64,000 nt of DNA. Origin: a virus. Shown here piece by piece: positions 43,909 to 52,087 of this stretch (position 1 is the first letter of the stretch; each line of letters opens with the position of its first letter). A program made the translations under genes and the position numbers. The stretch lies in IMG/VR virus record IMGVR_UViG_3300042868_005641, positions 1 to 64,000 of that record; one strand, written 5' to 3'. The notes under the pieces were generated by a model. The model was not told where the DNA came from and did not search any database. It saw nothing but the letters and a program-made list of their open reading frames with translations.

Positions 43909-44808
43909 ATGAAGAAATATGCTTTACTACTGGCCCTGGCATTGGCCGCAGGTTTTGCTCAAGCACAAACCACCCCTCAAGTCAGCGTCTATGGCAAAGT
44001 GCGTGAGTATCAAGAATCTTATACTTTGGGTACAGCTAGCGCATTGACACGTTTGACCAATGATTCCAGTCGCCTGGGATTCAAAGCCTCAGCCGATGTT
44101 GGCAACGGTATCACTGCTAGTGCTGTGATCGAAACTGGTGTTGCATTGGACGCACCCAGCGCCACCACACTTGGTGATCGCGTTTCTGTGTTCAGTTTGA
44201 GCAACAGCTTGGGTTCCGTTGGTGTAGGCCGCGACAAGCACTCAGTGACTCGTGTGTTGGATAACTATGATGCATTGGAAAATGCGTATGGTACATTCGC
44301 AACCACAATCCACAGCGCACAAGGTAGCCGTTTGCAAAACGCAGTATTTGTCAGCACAGCAACTGTGGCCGGATTCAAAGGTAACTACGTGATGGCCAAT
44401 AGCGAAACCGCTGGTGTGACCAATGTACAAACTGCCAGCATTGATTATGCAGCAGGCCCATTTGCTGCCACCTTGGCACGTTACGACAGCAGCACAAACA
44501 GCCAAAGCACTATCGTTGGTGCCAAGTACACCTTGGCTGCTACAGGTACCACAGTGTTTGGAATGTATAGCGATGACACAGTGTCAGGTGTGAGTACCAC
44601 AGGTAAGAGCGTGGGTGTTCGTCAAGCAGTTGGTCCACGTGTTACAGCGTTGGCCAGCTACGGCGAAACCAATGCTGGCGTAACTGCCAAGGCTGTTGGT
44701 GTGGCGTATTCAATGAGCAAGGCACTGACTGTGCATGGTCGTTGGAGTTCTACTGACGCTGCAACAGATGTCACACAATATGGCGTTGGTGTGGAATACA
44801 ACTTCTAA
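43909..44808 (+). CDS. Outer-membrane porin, Burkholderiales type
   Basis: 299 aa. Signal peptide MKKYALLLALALAAGFAQAQ with Ala-x-Ala cleavage after residue 18-20. The mature start VSVYGKVREY and the stretch TNDSSRLGFKASADVGNGI match Gram-negative porins of betaproteobacteria (usually 340-390 aa), and the chain ends in VEYNF, the terminal Phe recognised by BamA. So an outer-membrane beta-barrel is nearly certain. Promoter, AAAAGGA site and terminator frame it as a single gene. Shorter loops than host porins are implied. Precedent: coliphage PA-2 encodes a porin (Lc). Confidence 0.88.
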   Translation: MKKYALLLALALAAGFAQAQTTPQVSVYGKVREYQESYTLGTASALTRLTNDSSRLGFKASADVGNGITASAVIETGVALDAPSATTLGDRVSVFSLSNSLGSVGVGRDKHSVTRVLDNYDALENAYGTFATTIHSAQGSRLQNAVFVSTATVAGFKGNYVMANSETAGVTNVQTASIDYAAGPFAATLARYDSSTNSQSTIVGAKYTLAATGTTVFGMYSDDTVSGVSTTGKSVGVRQAVGPRVTALASYGETNAGVTAKAVGVAYSMSKALTVHGRWSSTDAATDVTQYGVGVEYNF

Positions 44809-44822
44809 ATTGCCAACTGTAG

Positions 44823-44843
44823 TTTGCGACATTTTGTCGCAAA
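44823..44843 (+). repeat. Perfect inverted repeat after the porin gene
   Basis: TTTGCGACA and TGTCGCAAA (9 bp) around TTT. Possible RNA 3' hairpin or protein site ahead of the true terminator. Confidence 0.5.
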
Positions 44844-44854
44844 ATAACCACAAA

Positions 44855-44879
44855 AACCCTGCCCTGTGCAGGGTTTTTT
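44855..44879 (+). terminator. Rho-independent terminator of the porin gene
   Basis: AACCCTGC (44855-44862), loop of five, GCAGGGTT (44868-44875), then T run. Strong stem. Confidence 0.92.
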
Positions 44880-44906
44880 GTTGTAAAAATACCATAATTA
44901 TTTTGG

Positions 44907-44935
44907 TTGACCAGAATTGCAAGATCGGCTATAAT
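44907..44935 (+). promoter_or_regulatory. Sigma70-type promoter
   Basis: TTGACC at 44907-44912, 17-base spacer, TATAAT at 44930-44935, in the shared GGTTGACC...CGGCTATAATACATA context. Confidence 0.9.
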
Positions 44936-44968
44936 ACATACATAAACAGCAACATACCGGAGCACATG

Positions 44969-45157
44969 ATGGACCAGACACTTAAAGTAATCCCCAGCGT
45001 TGGCGAAGCAGGGTTTGACACTGAAGCTAGCCCGGGCAACGGACCATTTTATGTCAGGCTGTATGATGGGTCCTATGATGTCTGCGGCTTTGACACCATT
45101 GATGAAGCCTATGCAGAACTGTTAGATATCTCAACCGAAGTTGGTAAAATCGGTTGA
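44969..45157 (+). CDS. Small early phage protein
   Basis: 62 aa from ATG 44969 (GGAG at 44959-44962, six bases away; ATG 44966 is too close). Acidic, with FYVRLYDGSYDVCGFDTIDEAYAEL. Own promoter. The next promoter's -35 touches its stop. Function unknown. Confidence 0.6.
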   Translation: MDQTLKVIPSVGEAGFDTEASPGNGPFYVRLYDGSYDVCGFDTIDEAYAELLDISTEVGKIG

Positions 45158-45182
45158 CCGGTATTGAGTTTTCGGTTATAAT
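45154..45182 (+). promoter_or_regulatory. Sigma70-type promoter
   Basis: TTGACC at 45154-45159, 17-base spacer, TATAAT at 45177-45182. The box begins in the last codon of the preceding gene. Confidence 0.9.
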
Positions 45183-45208
45183 ACATACATCGCAACAAGG
45201 AACACACT

Positions 45209-45538
45209 ATGATCGCACTAGACAACATTGAAAGCATCCATAACACCGCAACAGCCGCAGCCCGCAAGACTACTGAAGACTTTCTTGCCAAACACGGTGA
45301 TCGCGATGCTTGCGGATTTGCTTGGGTCACGGTCTACGAAAAAGGATCCACCAAGTTGGGCCGTGCGCTGAAAGCCGTAGGCTTCAAGCCAGCATACGGT
45401 GGTGGCCTTCAACTATGGAACCCAAGTGGCAGCTGGACCCAATGCATCACAGCCAAGGAAGAAGGTGCCCGCGCCTACGCTGATGTGCTACGCAAGTTCG
45501 GTATCGAGCAGGCCTACGCAGGAAGCCGAGTAGACTAA
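45209..45538 (+). CDS. Conserved early phage protein
   Basis: 109 aa. CGFAWVTVYEKGSTKLGRALKAVGF, then GGLQLWNPSGS and a helix ending AGSRVD; short proteins with this pattern occur in many phages. AAGGA precedes ATG 45209. Likely single-gene early transcript. Function unknown. Confidence 0.65.
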   Translation: MIALDNIESIHNTATAAARKTTEDFLAKHGDRDACGFAWVTVYEKGSTKLGRALKAVGFKPAYGGGLQLWNPSGSWTQCITAKEEGARAYADVLRKFGIEQAYAGSRVD

Positions 45539-45545
45539 GAATTGG

Positions 45546-45574
45546 TTGACTGGTATTTCCCAAACTGCTATAAT
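45546..45574 (+). promoter_or_regulatory. Sigma70-type promoter
   Basis: TTGACT at 45546-45551, 17-base spacer, TATAAT at 45569-45574. Confidence 0.9.
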
Positions 45575-45607
45575 TAACATATAGACAGCAACACACAGGA
45601 GCACAAA

Positions 45608-45994
45608 ATGGGATACATGGATTGGAAAGCATCAGCAAAGATCGAAGACATGGTTGGCAAGGTGTTCACTCGCGTGACAGGTGGAGTGGGCGAGGGCGCG
45701 ATGGTGTTTGAGAACGCAACCGAACGCTTTGTGTTCTTCCACTCACAAGACTGTTGCGAGTCCGTGGACATCAACGACATTGCGGGTGACCTGGAGGACC
45801 TGGTTGGTGAGCCTTTGTGGATCGCTGTAGAAGTGTCAGGTGCTACTGAGCCAGACGAAGAGCACTACGAATCCTACACCTATACCTTCTACAAGTTCGC
45901 TACCCGCAAGGGCTATGTGGACGTTCGTTGGTTGGGAGAGTCAAATGGATACTACTCCGAAGGTGTAAGCCTGGGACGCGAGCTGGTTGACTGA
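45608..45994 (+). CDS. DUF7448-like protein
   Basis: 128 aa. VGKVFTRVTGG, FFHSQDCCESVDINDIAGDLEDL, TYTFYKFATRKGYVDVRWLGESNGYYSE is a pattern I recognise from phage and bacterial proteins of unknown function with a conserved QDCCE. CAGGAG site upstream. Early gene with its own promoter; its last codons double as the next -35. Confidence 0.7.
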   Translation: MGYMDWKASAKIEDMVGKVFTRVTGGVGEGAMVFENATERFVFFHSQDCCESVDINDIAGDLEDLVGEPLWIAVEVSGATEPDEEHYESYTYTFYKFATRKGYVDVRWLGESNGYYSEGVSLGRELVD

Positions 45995-46015
45995 TCTTGA
46001 GGTTTCGGTTATAAT
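45987..46015 (+). promoter_or_regulatory. Sigma70-type promoter
   Basis: TTGACT at 45987-45992 (inside the end of the upstream gene), 17-base spacer, TATAAT at 46010-46015. Confidence 0.9.
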
Positions 46016-46043
46016 ACATTTTTAATTTAACTTAGGAGTTTTT

Positions 46044-46463
46044 ATGTCTTACACTTTCGCTGGTACTTCTGTTCTCAAAGGTGTTCTCAAAGTTCGTTTT
46101 GCCAACTCAGAGGCTCGTGCTAAACAACTGGCCAAGCTGGGCGATACTGATGTGAACATTGTGCCGCTGCCGTCCACCATGGACAAGGCAGGCGCAGTTG
46201 CATATCTGTTGGGACTGGCAGGGTTTGCTGACACTGATGCTGTGCGTGAAGCACTGCAAGCAGAAGTGGCTGTGAAGACTCGCCCTGCAAAGGCTGCAAA
46301 GACTGTGAAGCAGAAAGTTTCCAAGACTGTGACAATCAAGGCTCGTCCTACCATGGATTCCATCCGGGCCAAAGCGGCTAAGGCTCGCGCCGCAGCAGCC
46401 GAAGTGGTTGTAACTGAAGCAGAAGTTGACAGCCTAATGATGGCTGTGTTTGGTACCAAATAA
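46044..46463 (+). CDS. Ala/Lys-rich protein, possible DNA-binding tail
   Basis: 139 aa. The first 75 residues look folded; residues 76-120 are Ala/Lys/Arg/Val-rich (RPAKAAKTVKQKVSKTV, then IRAKAAKARAAAAEV), as in histone H1-like tails. Strong TTAGGAG site and own promoter. A nucleic-acid-binding role is inferred from charge only. A 141-codon antisense frame is a composition artefact. Confidence 0.6.
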   Translation: MSYTFAGTSVLKGVLKVRFANSEARAKQLAKLGDTDVNIVPLPSTMDKAGAVAYLLGLAGFADTDAVREALQAEVAVKTRPAKAAKTVKQKVSKTVTIKARPTMDSIRAKAAKARAAAAEVVVTEAEVDSLMMAVFGTK

Positions 46464-46475
46464 TCAACGTCCACA

Positions 46476-46496
46476 GGGCAGGTGCAATGCCTGCCC
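46476..46496 (+). terminator. Hairpin, possible weak terminator
   Basis: GGGCAGG (46476-46482) and CCTGCCC (46490-46496), 7-base loop, followed only by GCCTTT. Confidence 0.5.
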
Positions 46497-46518
46497 GCCT
46501 TTACTATAAGGAATAGTC

Positions 46519-46872
46519 ATGTCAGGTTGGCTTGCAATTCAAAAAATTCGTAAATTGGAACAAACAGCAGACAGCCTCGGAATGAAGTTTGCTGCAACCA
46601 AGTATGAAAACAAGTATGGAGAACTTGTATCATTGATTCCGAAAGACGCTGACTCATTGCCTATCTACTGTCGTGATGCAGAATTGTTTTCTGGGTCATT
46701 GGAAGCTGCTGACTATTTCATGCGTGGTATTGAATGGGCACGTGATTATGATCGCATGGTTATCGCCAAGGACACTGACAAGAAGCGTGACCGCAAAGAA
46801 CAAGATGAGCGCAATCGTATTCTACTGCGCACACTCAAAGATGGCGTAATGCCCTCTCTAGTGCAAACATAA
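46519..46872 (+). CDS. Small phage protein
   Basis: 117 aa. AAGGAATAGTC before the ATG gives a ribosome site. Residues 60-85 include YFMRGIEWARDYDRM; the C-terminal half is Lys/Asp/Arg-rich and helical. First of four closely spaced genes leading to DNA ligase. Function unknown. Confidence 0.6.
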   Translation: MSGWLAIQKIRKLEQTADSLGMKFAATKYENKYGELVSLIPKDADSLPIYCRDAELFSGSLEAADYFMRGIEWARDYDRMVIAKDTDKKRDRKEQDERNRILLRTLKDGVMPSLVQT

Positions 46873-46873
46873 C

Positions 46874-47161
46874 ATGGCCAAGTTTACATTTTACTGCCGA
46901 GTGGATAGAGACTATCCTGAACGAGAAATTAAGGCAGGTGTCTATGCATATAGATCCGAGCACGATCACCGTCGGTGCCAGCGGTTCGCCAGCGTGTACG
47001 CACCACTTATTCGGAATAGTAACAAAGTTTGGCGCCTGGGCCCACGCGGTGGTGTAAAGATTATCAAAAATCGCGATATTGGTAGTTATGGATATGTAAC
47101 CACCAACGAAGAACAGATGAAAGAATTTGTCTGGATTAAATTACAAGCTCAAGCAGTATAA
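46874..47161 (+). CDS. Small basic phage protein
   Basis: 95 aa, basic, Arg/Tyr-rich, one base after the previous stop. No known motif. Function unknown. Confidence 0.5.
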   Translation: MAKFTFYCRVDRDYPEREIKAGVYAYRSEHDHRRCQRFASVYAPLIRNSNKVWRLGPRGGVKIIKNRDIGSYGYVTTNEEQMKEFVWIKLQAQAV

Positions 47162-47171
47162 GGAGAAACAC

Positions 47172-47549
47172 ATGGGACTAGATATGTATGCGTATGCAGC
47201 CACACAAGCAAACGACAGTGCCACGCAAGGCAAATTGGTACAGCGTGAGATTGCATACTGGCGTAAGCATCCTAATCTGCATGGATGGATGCATCAACTG
47301 TGGGAACACAAAGGCTGTCCAAACGGCCATCCTGAAGATCAATTTAATGGTACCGAACTAGAACTCACCTGGGAAGACCTTGAAGAACTTGAACGTGCAG
47401 TCACACACAAACAGTTGCCTGCCACTAATGGATTCTTCTTTGGCAACGACAGTGACGATCACTATCGCGAACACGATTTGAAATTTGTGCGTGAAGCCAA
47501 AGCTGAAATATTCACTGGCCTAAAAGTATTCTACAACAGCTCATGGTAA
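47172..47549 (+). CDS. Conserved phage protein (MGLDMYAY family)
   Basis: 125 aa from ATG 47172 with AAGGAG upstream. MGLDMYAYA, EIAYWRKHPNLHGWMHQLW and LPATNGFFFGNDS are typical of a phage family sometimes mislabelled phosphoglycerate kinase; no kinase motif is present. Function unknown. Confidence 0.7.
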   Translation: MGLDMYAYAATQANDSATQGKLVQREIAYWRKHPNLHGWMHQLWEHKGCPNGHPEDQFNGTELELTWEDLEELERAVTHKQLPATNGFFFGNDSDDHYREHDLKFVREAKAEIFTGLKVFYNSSW

Positions 47550-48004
47550 AGACAGTATTTTACGAAAAGATAGGACGCAAGTATACGCCTGTGCGTGAAT
47601 ACGATAGCCTTCTTATGGAATCGTTTCCTAAAGGTGCTCATCTTGTGATAACACATCCAGGTGGGCGCAGCACTCGTTACAATATTGATCCCAACTATGC
47701 TGGATTGATTGCTGCCAGTCAAGTGGCCGAAAATGTTATGACCAAAGCCATGCAGATGGCTAGCGAGTTGAAACCACGGCAAACCCCGATCACGCCTGCT
47801 CAACAACGAGCTTGGAAGAAACTGGCTAAAGAGTTTGGTGACGAACTTTGCACACTGCAAGGACCCAGCGCACACGATATTGCACAGGCAGGAATCAATG
47901 CTTTACTTTCAGAAGCAGATGTGCTATACTCTAATCCAGCAGTACGTGATGCCTACGAAAAGTTTCTATTCGTATGTGCATTAACCAAACAGAAAGCAGA
48001 GTAA
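47543..48004 (+). CDS. Conserved phage protein upstream of ligase
   Basis: 153 aa, overlapping the previous gene by 7 bases. HLVITHPGGRSTRYNIDPNYAGLIAA suggests a short beta domain; the C-terminal half is helical. Probably co-transcribed with ligase. Function unknown. Confidence 0.6.
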   Translation: MVKTVFYEKIGRKYTPVREYDSLLMESFPKGAHLVITHPGGRSTRYNIDPNYAGLIAASQVAENVMTKAMQMASELKPRQTPITPAQQRAWKKLAKEFGDELCTLQGPSAHDIAQAGINALLSEADVLYSNPAVRDAYEKFLFVCALTKQKAE

Positions 48005-48007
48005 ATA

Positions 48008-49396
48008 ATGATTTATGAACCACTTGCACCATACACCATCGACGATGATCGTTTCAAAGGCAATATGTCCTCAGGTTGGATAACAGATCTCAACAGTTCC
48101 GACAGTCGCATCCACAAAGAAAAAGTGATTGAAAAAGCCTTGATGGCTGCAAAATTGGGCAGTGCCGACGCACAGTCTTTTTTGTTCAATTGCTATCAAG
48201 CATACAATCCTTTCTATACCTTCCATGTGAAACAAGTTCCGGAGACTCAAGGTCTTACAGGACGTGATAATCCCTGGCCAATGTTTTGGGGCTTGTTGGA
48301 AAGCCTGCGCACCCGTTCCAGCACAGGACATGCAGCCCGTGACTTCATGACTCGTGTGAGTGAAGAATTTGATAGTGAAGAATGGAACACAATCTGTGCG
48401 CCGGTGATACGCAAAGACCTGCGCTGTGGCATCAGTGAAAAGACATTGAACAAGGTGCTGGGCAACACACAATATCGTATTCCTGTGTTCTCATGCCAGC
48501 TGGCACAAGACTCTACAGATCGTCCGGCCAAGATGAAAGGAATCAAACGCCTGGAAGTCAAACTGGATGGCGTGCGAGTAATTGCTGTGGTCACCCAAGG
48601 TGGTTGTACATTGTACAGTCGCAACGGTAAACAGTTTGCAAACTTTCCACAGATTGCCGACGCTGTGATGGAATCACGTGCAGCACTAATAGCAAACTCT
48701 TCGCTGAAAGGCAGCTTCATCCTGGATGGTGAAGTGGTAGGAGAAAGTTTCCAAAAGCTCATGCGTCAAGCACATCGTAAGAGCAATGTCGAGACGTCCG
48801 ACACGGTATATCACATCTTTGATGCCATGCCGTTGAACGAGTTTATGGAAGGGCATTGCAATGCCAATCAAGCACGACGGCTTGAATGGTTGGAACACAG
48901 TCGAGATCGACTGATGGCCACAGACTGTTTACGCATCATGCAAGGCATTGACGTGGATTTAGACACTGCGGAAGGACATGACGTGATGAATCGTTATGCA
49001 CAGGATGCAGTAAAGGATGGGTTTGAAGGCATCATGATCAAAGATCTGTCTGCACCTTATGAATGCAAACGATCCAGCTTCTGGATGAAATGGAAACCCA
49101 CCATCACTGTGGATCTCAATATCGTGGGATTCGAAGAAGGAACTGGTCGCAATGCTGGCCGGTTAGGTGCTATAGTATGTGAAGGAGTTGATAATGACAG
49201 AAACATCAGAGTTAATGTTGGTAGCGGTTTGTCTGACAGCGATCGTGATGAGTATTGGGCTTCCCGGGATCAGTTACTTGGTCACGTGGTTGAAGTTGAA
49301 GCGGACGCAGTTACGCAAAACCAAGACGGAACATACAGTCTCCGATTCCCAAGATTCATGAGATTCCGTGGTTTTGACGCAGGAGATAAACTATGA
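48008..49396 (+). CDS. 30: ATP-dependent DNA ligase, T4 gp30 type
   Basis: 462 aa. N-terminal helical domain as in T4 ligase (1-165), adenylation motif EVKLDGVR with Lys185, LDGEVV (motif III), DGFEGIMIKD (IV), and FWMKWKP (V), then an OB-fold. Seals nicks after lagging-strand synthesis. A second, out-of-frame ORF lies inside its 3' end. Confidence 0.93.
   Translation: MIYEPLAPYTIDDDRFKGNMSSGWITDLNSSDSRIHKEKVIEKALMAAKLGSADAQSFLFNCYQAYNPFYTFHVKQVPETQGLTGRDNPWPMFWGLLESLRTRSSTGHAARDFMTRVSEEFDSEEWNTICAPVIRKDLRCGISEKTLNKVLGNTQYRIPVFSCQLAQDSTDRPAKMKGIKRLEVKLDGVRVIAVVTQGGCTLYSRNGKQFANFPQIADAVMESRAALIANSSLKGSFILDGEVVGESFQKLMRQAHRKSNVETSDTVYHIFDAMPLNEFMEGHCNANQARRLEWLEHSRDRLMATDCLRIMQGIDVDLDTAEGHDVMNRYAQDAVKDGFEGIMIKDLSAPYECKRSSFWMKWKPTITVDLNIVGFEEGTGRNAGRLGAIVCEGVDNDRNIRVNVGSGLSDSDRDEYWASRDQLLGHVVEVEADAVTQNQDGTYSLRFPRFMRFRGFDAGDKL
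49194..49361 (+). CDS. Nested 55 aa membrane protein inside the ligase gene
   Basis: In another frame of the ligase 3' end. GAAGGAG at 49181-49187 lies six bases before ATG 49194, one of the best ribosome sites in the window. The peptide has one hydrophobic span (about residues 7-30, MLVAVCLTAIVMSIGLPG) then a basic, Thr/Ser-rich tail. Layout recalls nested lysis genes, but no lysis neighbour is seen. Could be chance. Confidence 0.4.
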   Translation: MTETSELMLVAVCLTAIVMSIGLPGISYLVTWLKLKRTQLRKTKTEHTVSDSQDS

Positions 49397-49626
49397 GCAA
49401 ATTTAAAACCGTATACACAGAAGTTGAAGTTGATGTAGACATTAGTGAGTTTGAAACCGAGGATCTACTAGACGAACTAGAAGCACGTGGTCGACTGCCA
49501 GCTGATGCCGATGAGGATGCTAAAGCATTAATTGAAAAAATCTGGATGAAGCGTAGATTGGGCAAAGACAACTATCAAGAAGAATTGGGTCAGTTGATCT
49601 ATCAAGTGCTCGGGCATGTGGTATGA
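49393..49626 (+). CDS. Small acidic phage protein
   Basis: 77 aa; ATGA overlap with ligase. VEVDVDISEFETEDLLDELEARGRL is a pattern seen in small phage proteins. Function unknown. Confidence 0.6.
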   Translation: MSKFKTVYTEVEVDVDISEFETEDLLDELEARGRLPADADEDAKALIEKIWMKRRLGKDNYQEELGQLIYQVLGHVV

Positions 49627-49904
49627 TTGATCTAAACTTTTCAATTGAATATCCCTTTAGCAATCGCTTTAAAATGCTAGCGTCAACTAGCAAACGGTTG
49701 ACCAGGCATAAAGCAGTTGAAGCTAGTGCATATAAAACCACAAACATTATCACGCTGTCACTCAGTTACTGTATCAGACAGGATCATGCAGGCTTACGCA
49801 TAGTGCTTGGACTGATTGGGTACGAATGCCAATTGCACATTTACGATACTCGTCACTGGAACGACGAAACCAACAGTTGGGCAACGTATGATCATTTATC
49901 TTAA
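49623..49904 (+). CDS. Small phage protein
   Basis: 93 aa; ATGA overlap with the previous gene. DLNFSIEYPFSNRFK opening and YECQLHIYDTRHWN near the end. Function unknown. Confidence 0.55.
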   Translation: MIDLNFSIEYPFSNRFKMLASTSKRLTRHKAVEASAYKTTNIITLSLSYCIRQDHAGLRIVLGLIGYECQLHIYDTRHWNDETNSWATYDHLS

Positions 49905-49962
49905 TTGGTTTTTGTTTTTAACAGCCCTGATAGGATGAGGCTGGTTGGTGTTTGAAGAACAC

Positions 49963-50130
49963 ATGACCGCAGCTGAATTCCGTAAGGAATGCTGTGCAGT
50001 TGGTGAGCATCAATATACCAAACCCATGCGATGGTTGAGCTTGCCCAAGCCCAATGCACCAAGCGTATGGATGGTCTCGCAGCATTGTGCTCATTGTGGT
50101 AATTACAAAACTTGGATAGAAAATGATTAA
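49963..50130 (+). CDS. Small protein with a CxxC pair
   Basis: 55 aa from ATG 49963; GTG 49948 or TTG 49945 would add five or six residues. CAHCGNY near the end and CC at 10-11 could bind metal. Overlaps the next gene by 8 bases. Function unknown. Confidence 0.45.
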   Translation: MTAAEFRKECCAVGEHQYTKPMRWLSLPKPNAPSVWMVSQHCAHCGNYKTWIEND

Positions 50131-50467
50131 CAACATTGATGACAGGATTACCTGCCCGGCTTGTGCCAAGGAAATAAGTGTTCTAGCACGACGTTGCCCT
50201 CATTGCACAACTGCAATCGAAACAGTGGCTGTGTATAGTATTGCACCCCACACTCCCATGGCCAAGATCGTTGGATTTTTGTTCGGCCTGGCAGTTAGTA
50301 TCATGGGAGGTGTGCTAGGCGCACATTTTGATATCAGTATAGTAACCACAGTGATTGTGTGTATAGTGTCTGGTATAGGAGTTGAGTGGTTGATCAGCAG
50401 GCACGGATTAGGTAGAACACTGGTAACCACAATAGGTGACAATCAAACCAGTATTAAACAACGATAA
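50123..50467 (+). CDS. Zinc-ribbon membrane protein
   Basis: 114 aa. CPAC...CPHC (residues 11-28) is a zinc ribbon; two hydrophobic helices follow (about 48-67 and 72-92). Small zinc-ribbon membrane proteins are common in phages and bacteria, without a defined role. Confidence 0.65.
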   Translation: MINNIDDRITCPACAKEISVLARRCPHCTTAIETVAVYSIAPHTPMAKIVGFLFGLAVSIMGGVLGAHFDISIVTTVIVCIVSGIGVEWLISRHGLGRTLVTTIGDNQTSIKQR

Positions 50468-50481
50468 CTTAGGAGTAAAAT

Positions 50482-50694
50482 ATGGCAACAGCAAAAACAG
50501 TAAACAAACTCAGCGACAAGCTGGTCAAAGTGAATGATAACTTCTCAATCAACATGTACGACAACGGATTCATGGTTGAAATTGGTGGCCGCAACAAGAA
50601 AACTGATTACGTCAACGCCAAGATCTTATGTAACACACTGGAAGAAGTGCAGGCATTGGTAGCAGAAGCATGTGTTATGGAACGTGACAGCTAG
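50482..50694 (+). CDS. Small phage protein
   Basis: 70 aa. TTAGGAG site. NFSINMYDNGFMVEIGGRNKKTDYVNAKI gives a small beta sheet then a helix. Function unknown. Confidence 0.6.
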   Translation: MATAKTVNKLSDKLVKVNDNFSINMYDNGFMVEIGGRNKKTDYVNAKILCNTLEEVQALVAEACVMERDS

Positions 50695-50697
50695 GTC

Positions 50698-51795
50698 ATG
50701 AATTCGCCTAATGTCGGACTCTATATAAATTACGAAACCAGTCATTTATTAGAAAATCAATTTTCTCCAAATTGTAAAATATATCGAGATTATCTTGACG
50801 ATCAAGATCGTGATGTATTTTTAAAATCCACACATGATCAATACATTGCAGTTTTGACCATGTTTCCCTTTCATGACGGATGGGCAGATCAAATTAACCC
50901 ATTGATTGCTCGTTGTGATCATGTGTTTATAATCTGCACAGAAGTTTTACTTCCTATTGTTGATTTTATCCAAGCTCATGATCATCACAACATCACTTAT
51001 TATCTTTGTGGACATTTGAATTTTGAATTAAAACACAGTGCTGTACATCAGTACATGTATTGGTTTGATAACACTACAGATTTTTATCGTAACTGGCTTC
51101 CTGAACTGTTGCATAGACTACATCCGTTCGACACAAAAAGATCGAGTTTTGATATCTTATTAGGATCTCGACGAGAGCACAGAAATTTCATATTTGAGCA
51201 GGCAATAAAAAATCCCGCATCTTACGTTCTGACATATTTTAAAAATCTATTAAGTTGGAGACTGTTACAGCAATCTGAATGGGAACAGCAAGGAGTCAAG
51301 ATAAATCAAACTCCAAGTATCACAGTGGAGAAAGTTGAGTATTACGGACGTGAAATTAGTCTAAGTCAAATTATTCCGTTTAAGATTTATAATCAAACTG
51401 CATACTCTGTGGTTGCAGAAAGTGCTATACAAAATCACTTTTCACTGTTTTCAGAAAAAGTAGTCAAACCAATAATGGCACGTAGATTGTTTGTGATGTT
51501 TAGTGGAAAGGGATATCTAGCCAATTTAAGAAAATTAGGATTTCAAACATTTGGTAACATCATCGACGAAAGTTATGATGACTTGGATAACAACACTGAG
51601 AGATGGCAACATGCATGGGATCAAGTTGAGTGGTTAAATCAACAATCACAAGAACTTGTACTAGAAAAGATACGTCCAATTGTGGAACATAATTTTTCAG
51701 TTATGATGAATACAGATTGGTATGGAATATTTAGACAACAATTAACGCAGGACTTTATTAATAATTTAATTACTACAGGAAAACAAAATGCTTAG
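50698..51795 (+). CDS. ESYD-family glycosyltransferase-like protein, copy 3
   Basis: 365 aa. C-terminal signature LFSEKVVKPIMARRLFVMFS, LRKLGFQTFGNIIDESYDD matches copies at 19240, 25016 and 60679. An N-terminal YINYE...LLENQFSP region and a middle LLGSRREHRNFIFE are shared loosely with copy 4 only. A/T-rich relative to neighbouring early genes. Overlaps the next ORF by 8 bases. Confidence 0.5.
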   Translation: MNSPNVGLYINYETSHLLENQFSPNCKIYRDYLDDQDRDVFLKSTHDQYIAVLTMFPFHDGWADQINPLIARCDHVFIICTEVLLPIVDFIQAHDHHNITYYLCGHLNFELKHSAVHQYMYWFDNTTDFYRNWLPELLHRLHPFDTKRSSFDILLGSRREHRNFIFEQAIKNPASYVLTYFKNLLSWRLLQQSEWEQQGVKINQTPSITVEKVEYYGREISLSQIIPFKIYNQTAYSVVAESAIQNHFSLFSEKVVKPIMARRLFVMFSGKGYLANLRKLGFQTFGNIIDESYDDLDNNTERWQHAWDQVEWLNQQSQELVLEKIRPIVEHNFSVMMNTDWYGIFRQQLTQDFINNLITTGKQNA

Positions 51796-52087
51796 AAATC
51801 CACGTGACCTAACCAACGAAGAAATTGAAGAATGCATTGACGGTAGCAGCGATGTCGGCATGATACGTGAAATTATCTCCATGGAAGATGTGTACAATGA
51901 AGATAGCACACACTTGCATGAAGAAAACTTTGCCACACGTTTTGCTTATGCAATCGAAGGCTTTATTGATGCAGATCCAGAAACCGAAGCCTGGTCCGAA
52001 GCATGGGATAACAACTACGAATGGGGCCTAAGCATTGCTGAAAATATCAATGATGTGTTGACCGTAGATGTTGACAGCACCGATTGA
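51788..52087 (+). CDS. Acidic small phage protein
   Basis: 99 aa, very acidic, no basic patch. EAWSEAWDNNYEWGLSIAENIND near the end. The last codons overlap the strong promoter at 52071. Function unknown; a DNA-mimic role is conceivable from charge only. Confidence 0.55.
   Translation: MLRNPRDLTNEEIEECIDGSSDVGMIREIISMEDVYNEDSTHLHEENFATRFAYAIEGFIDADPETEAWSEAWDNNYEWGLSIAENINDVLTVDVDSTD

Noticed and set aside
46049-46474. 141-codon antisense ORF
   Set aside because: It mirrors the Ala/Lys-rich plus gene, which has a promoter, TTAGGAG and conserved-looking composition; the antisense frame is Ser/Ala-rich noise.
48247-48762. 171-codon antisense ORF within DNA ligase
   Set aside because: Shadow of the ligase coding frame; no RBS or motif.
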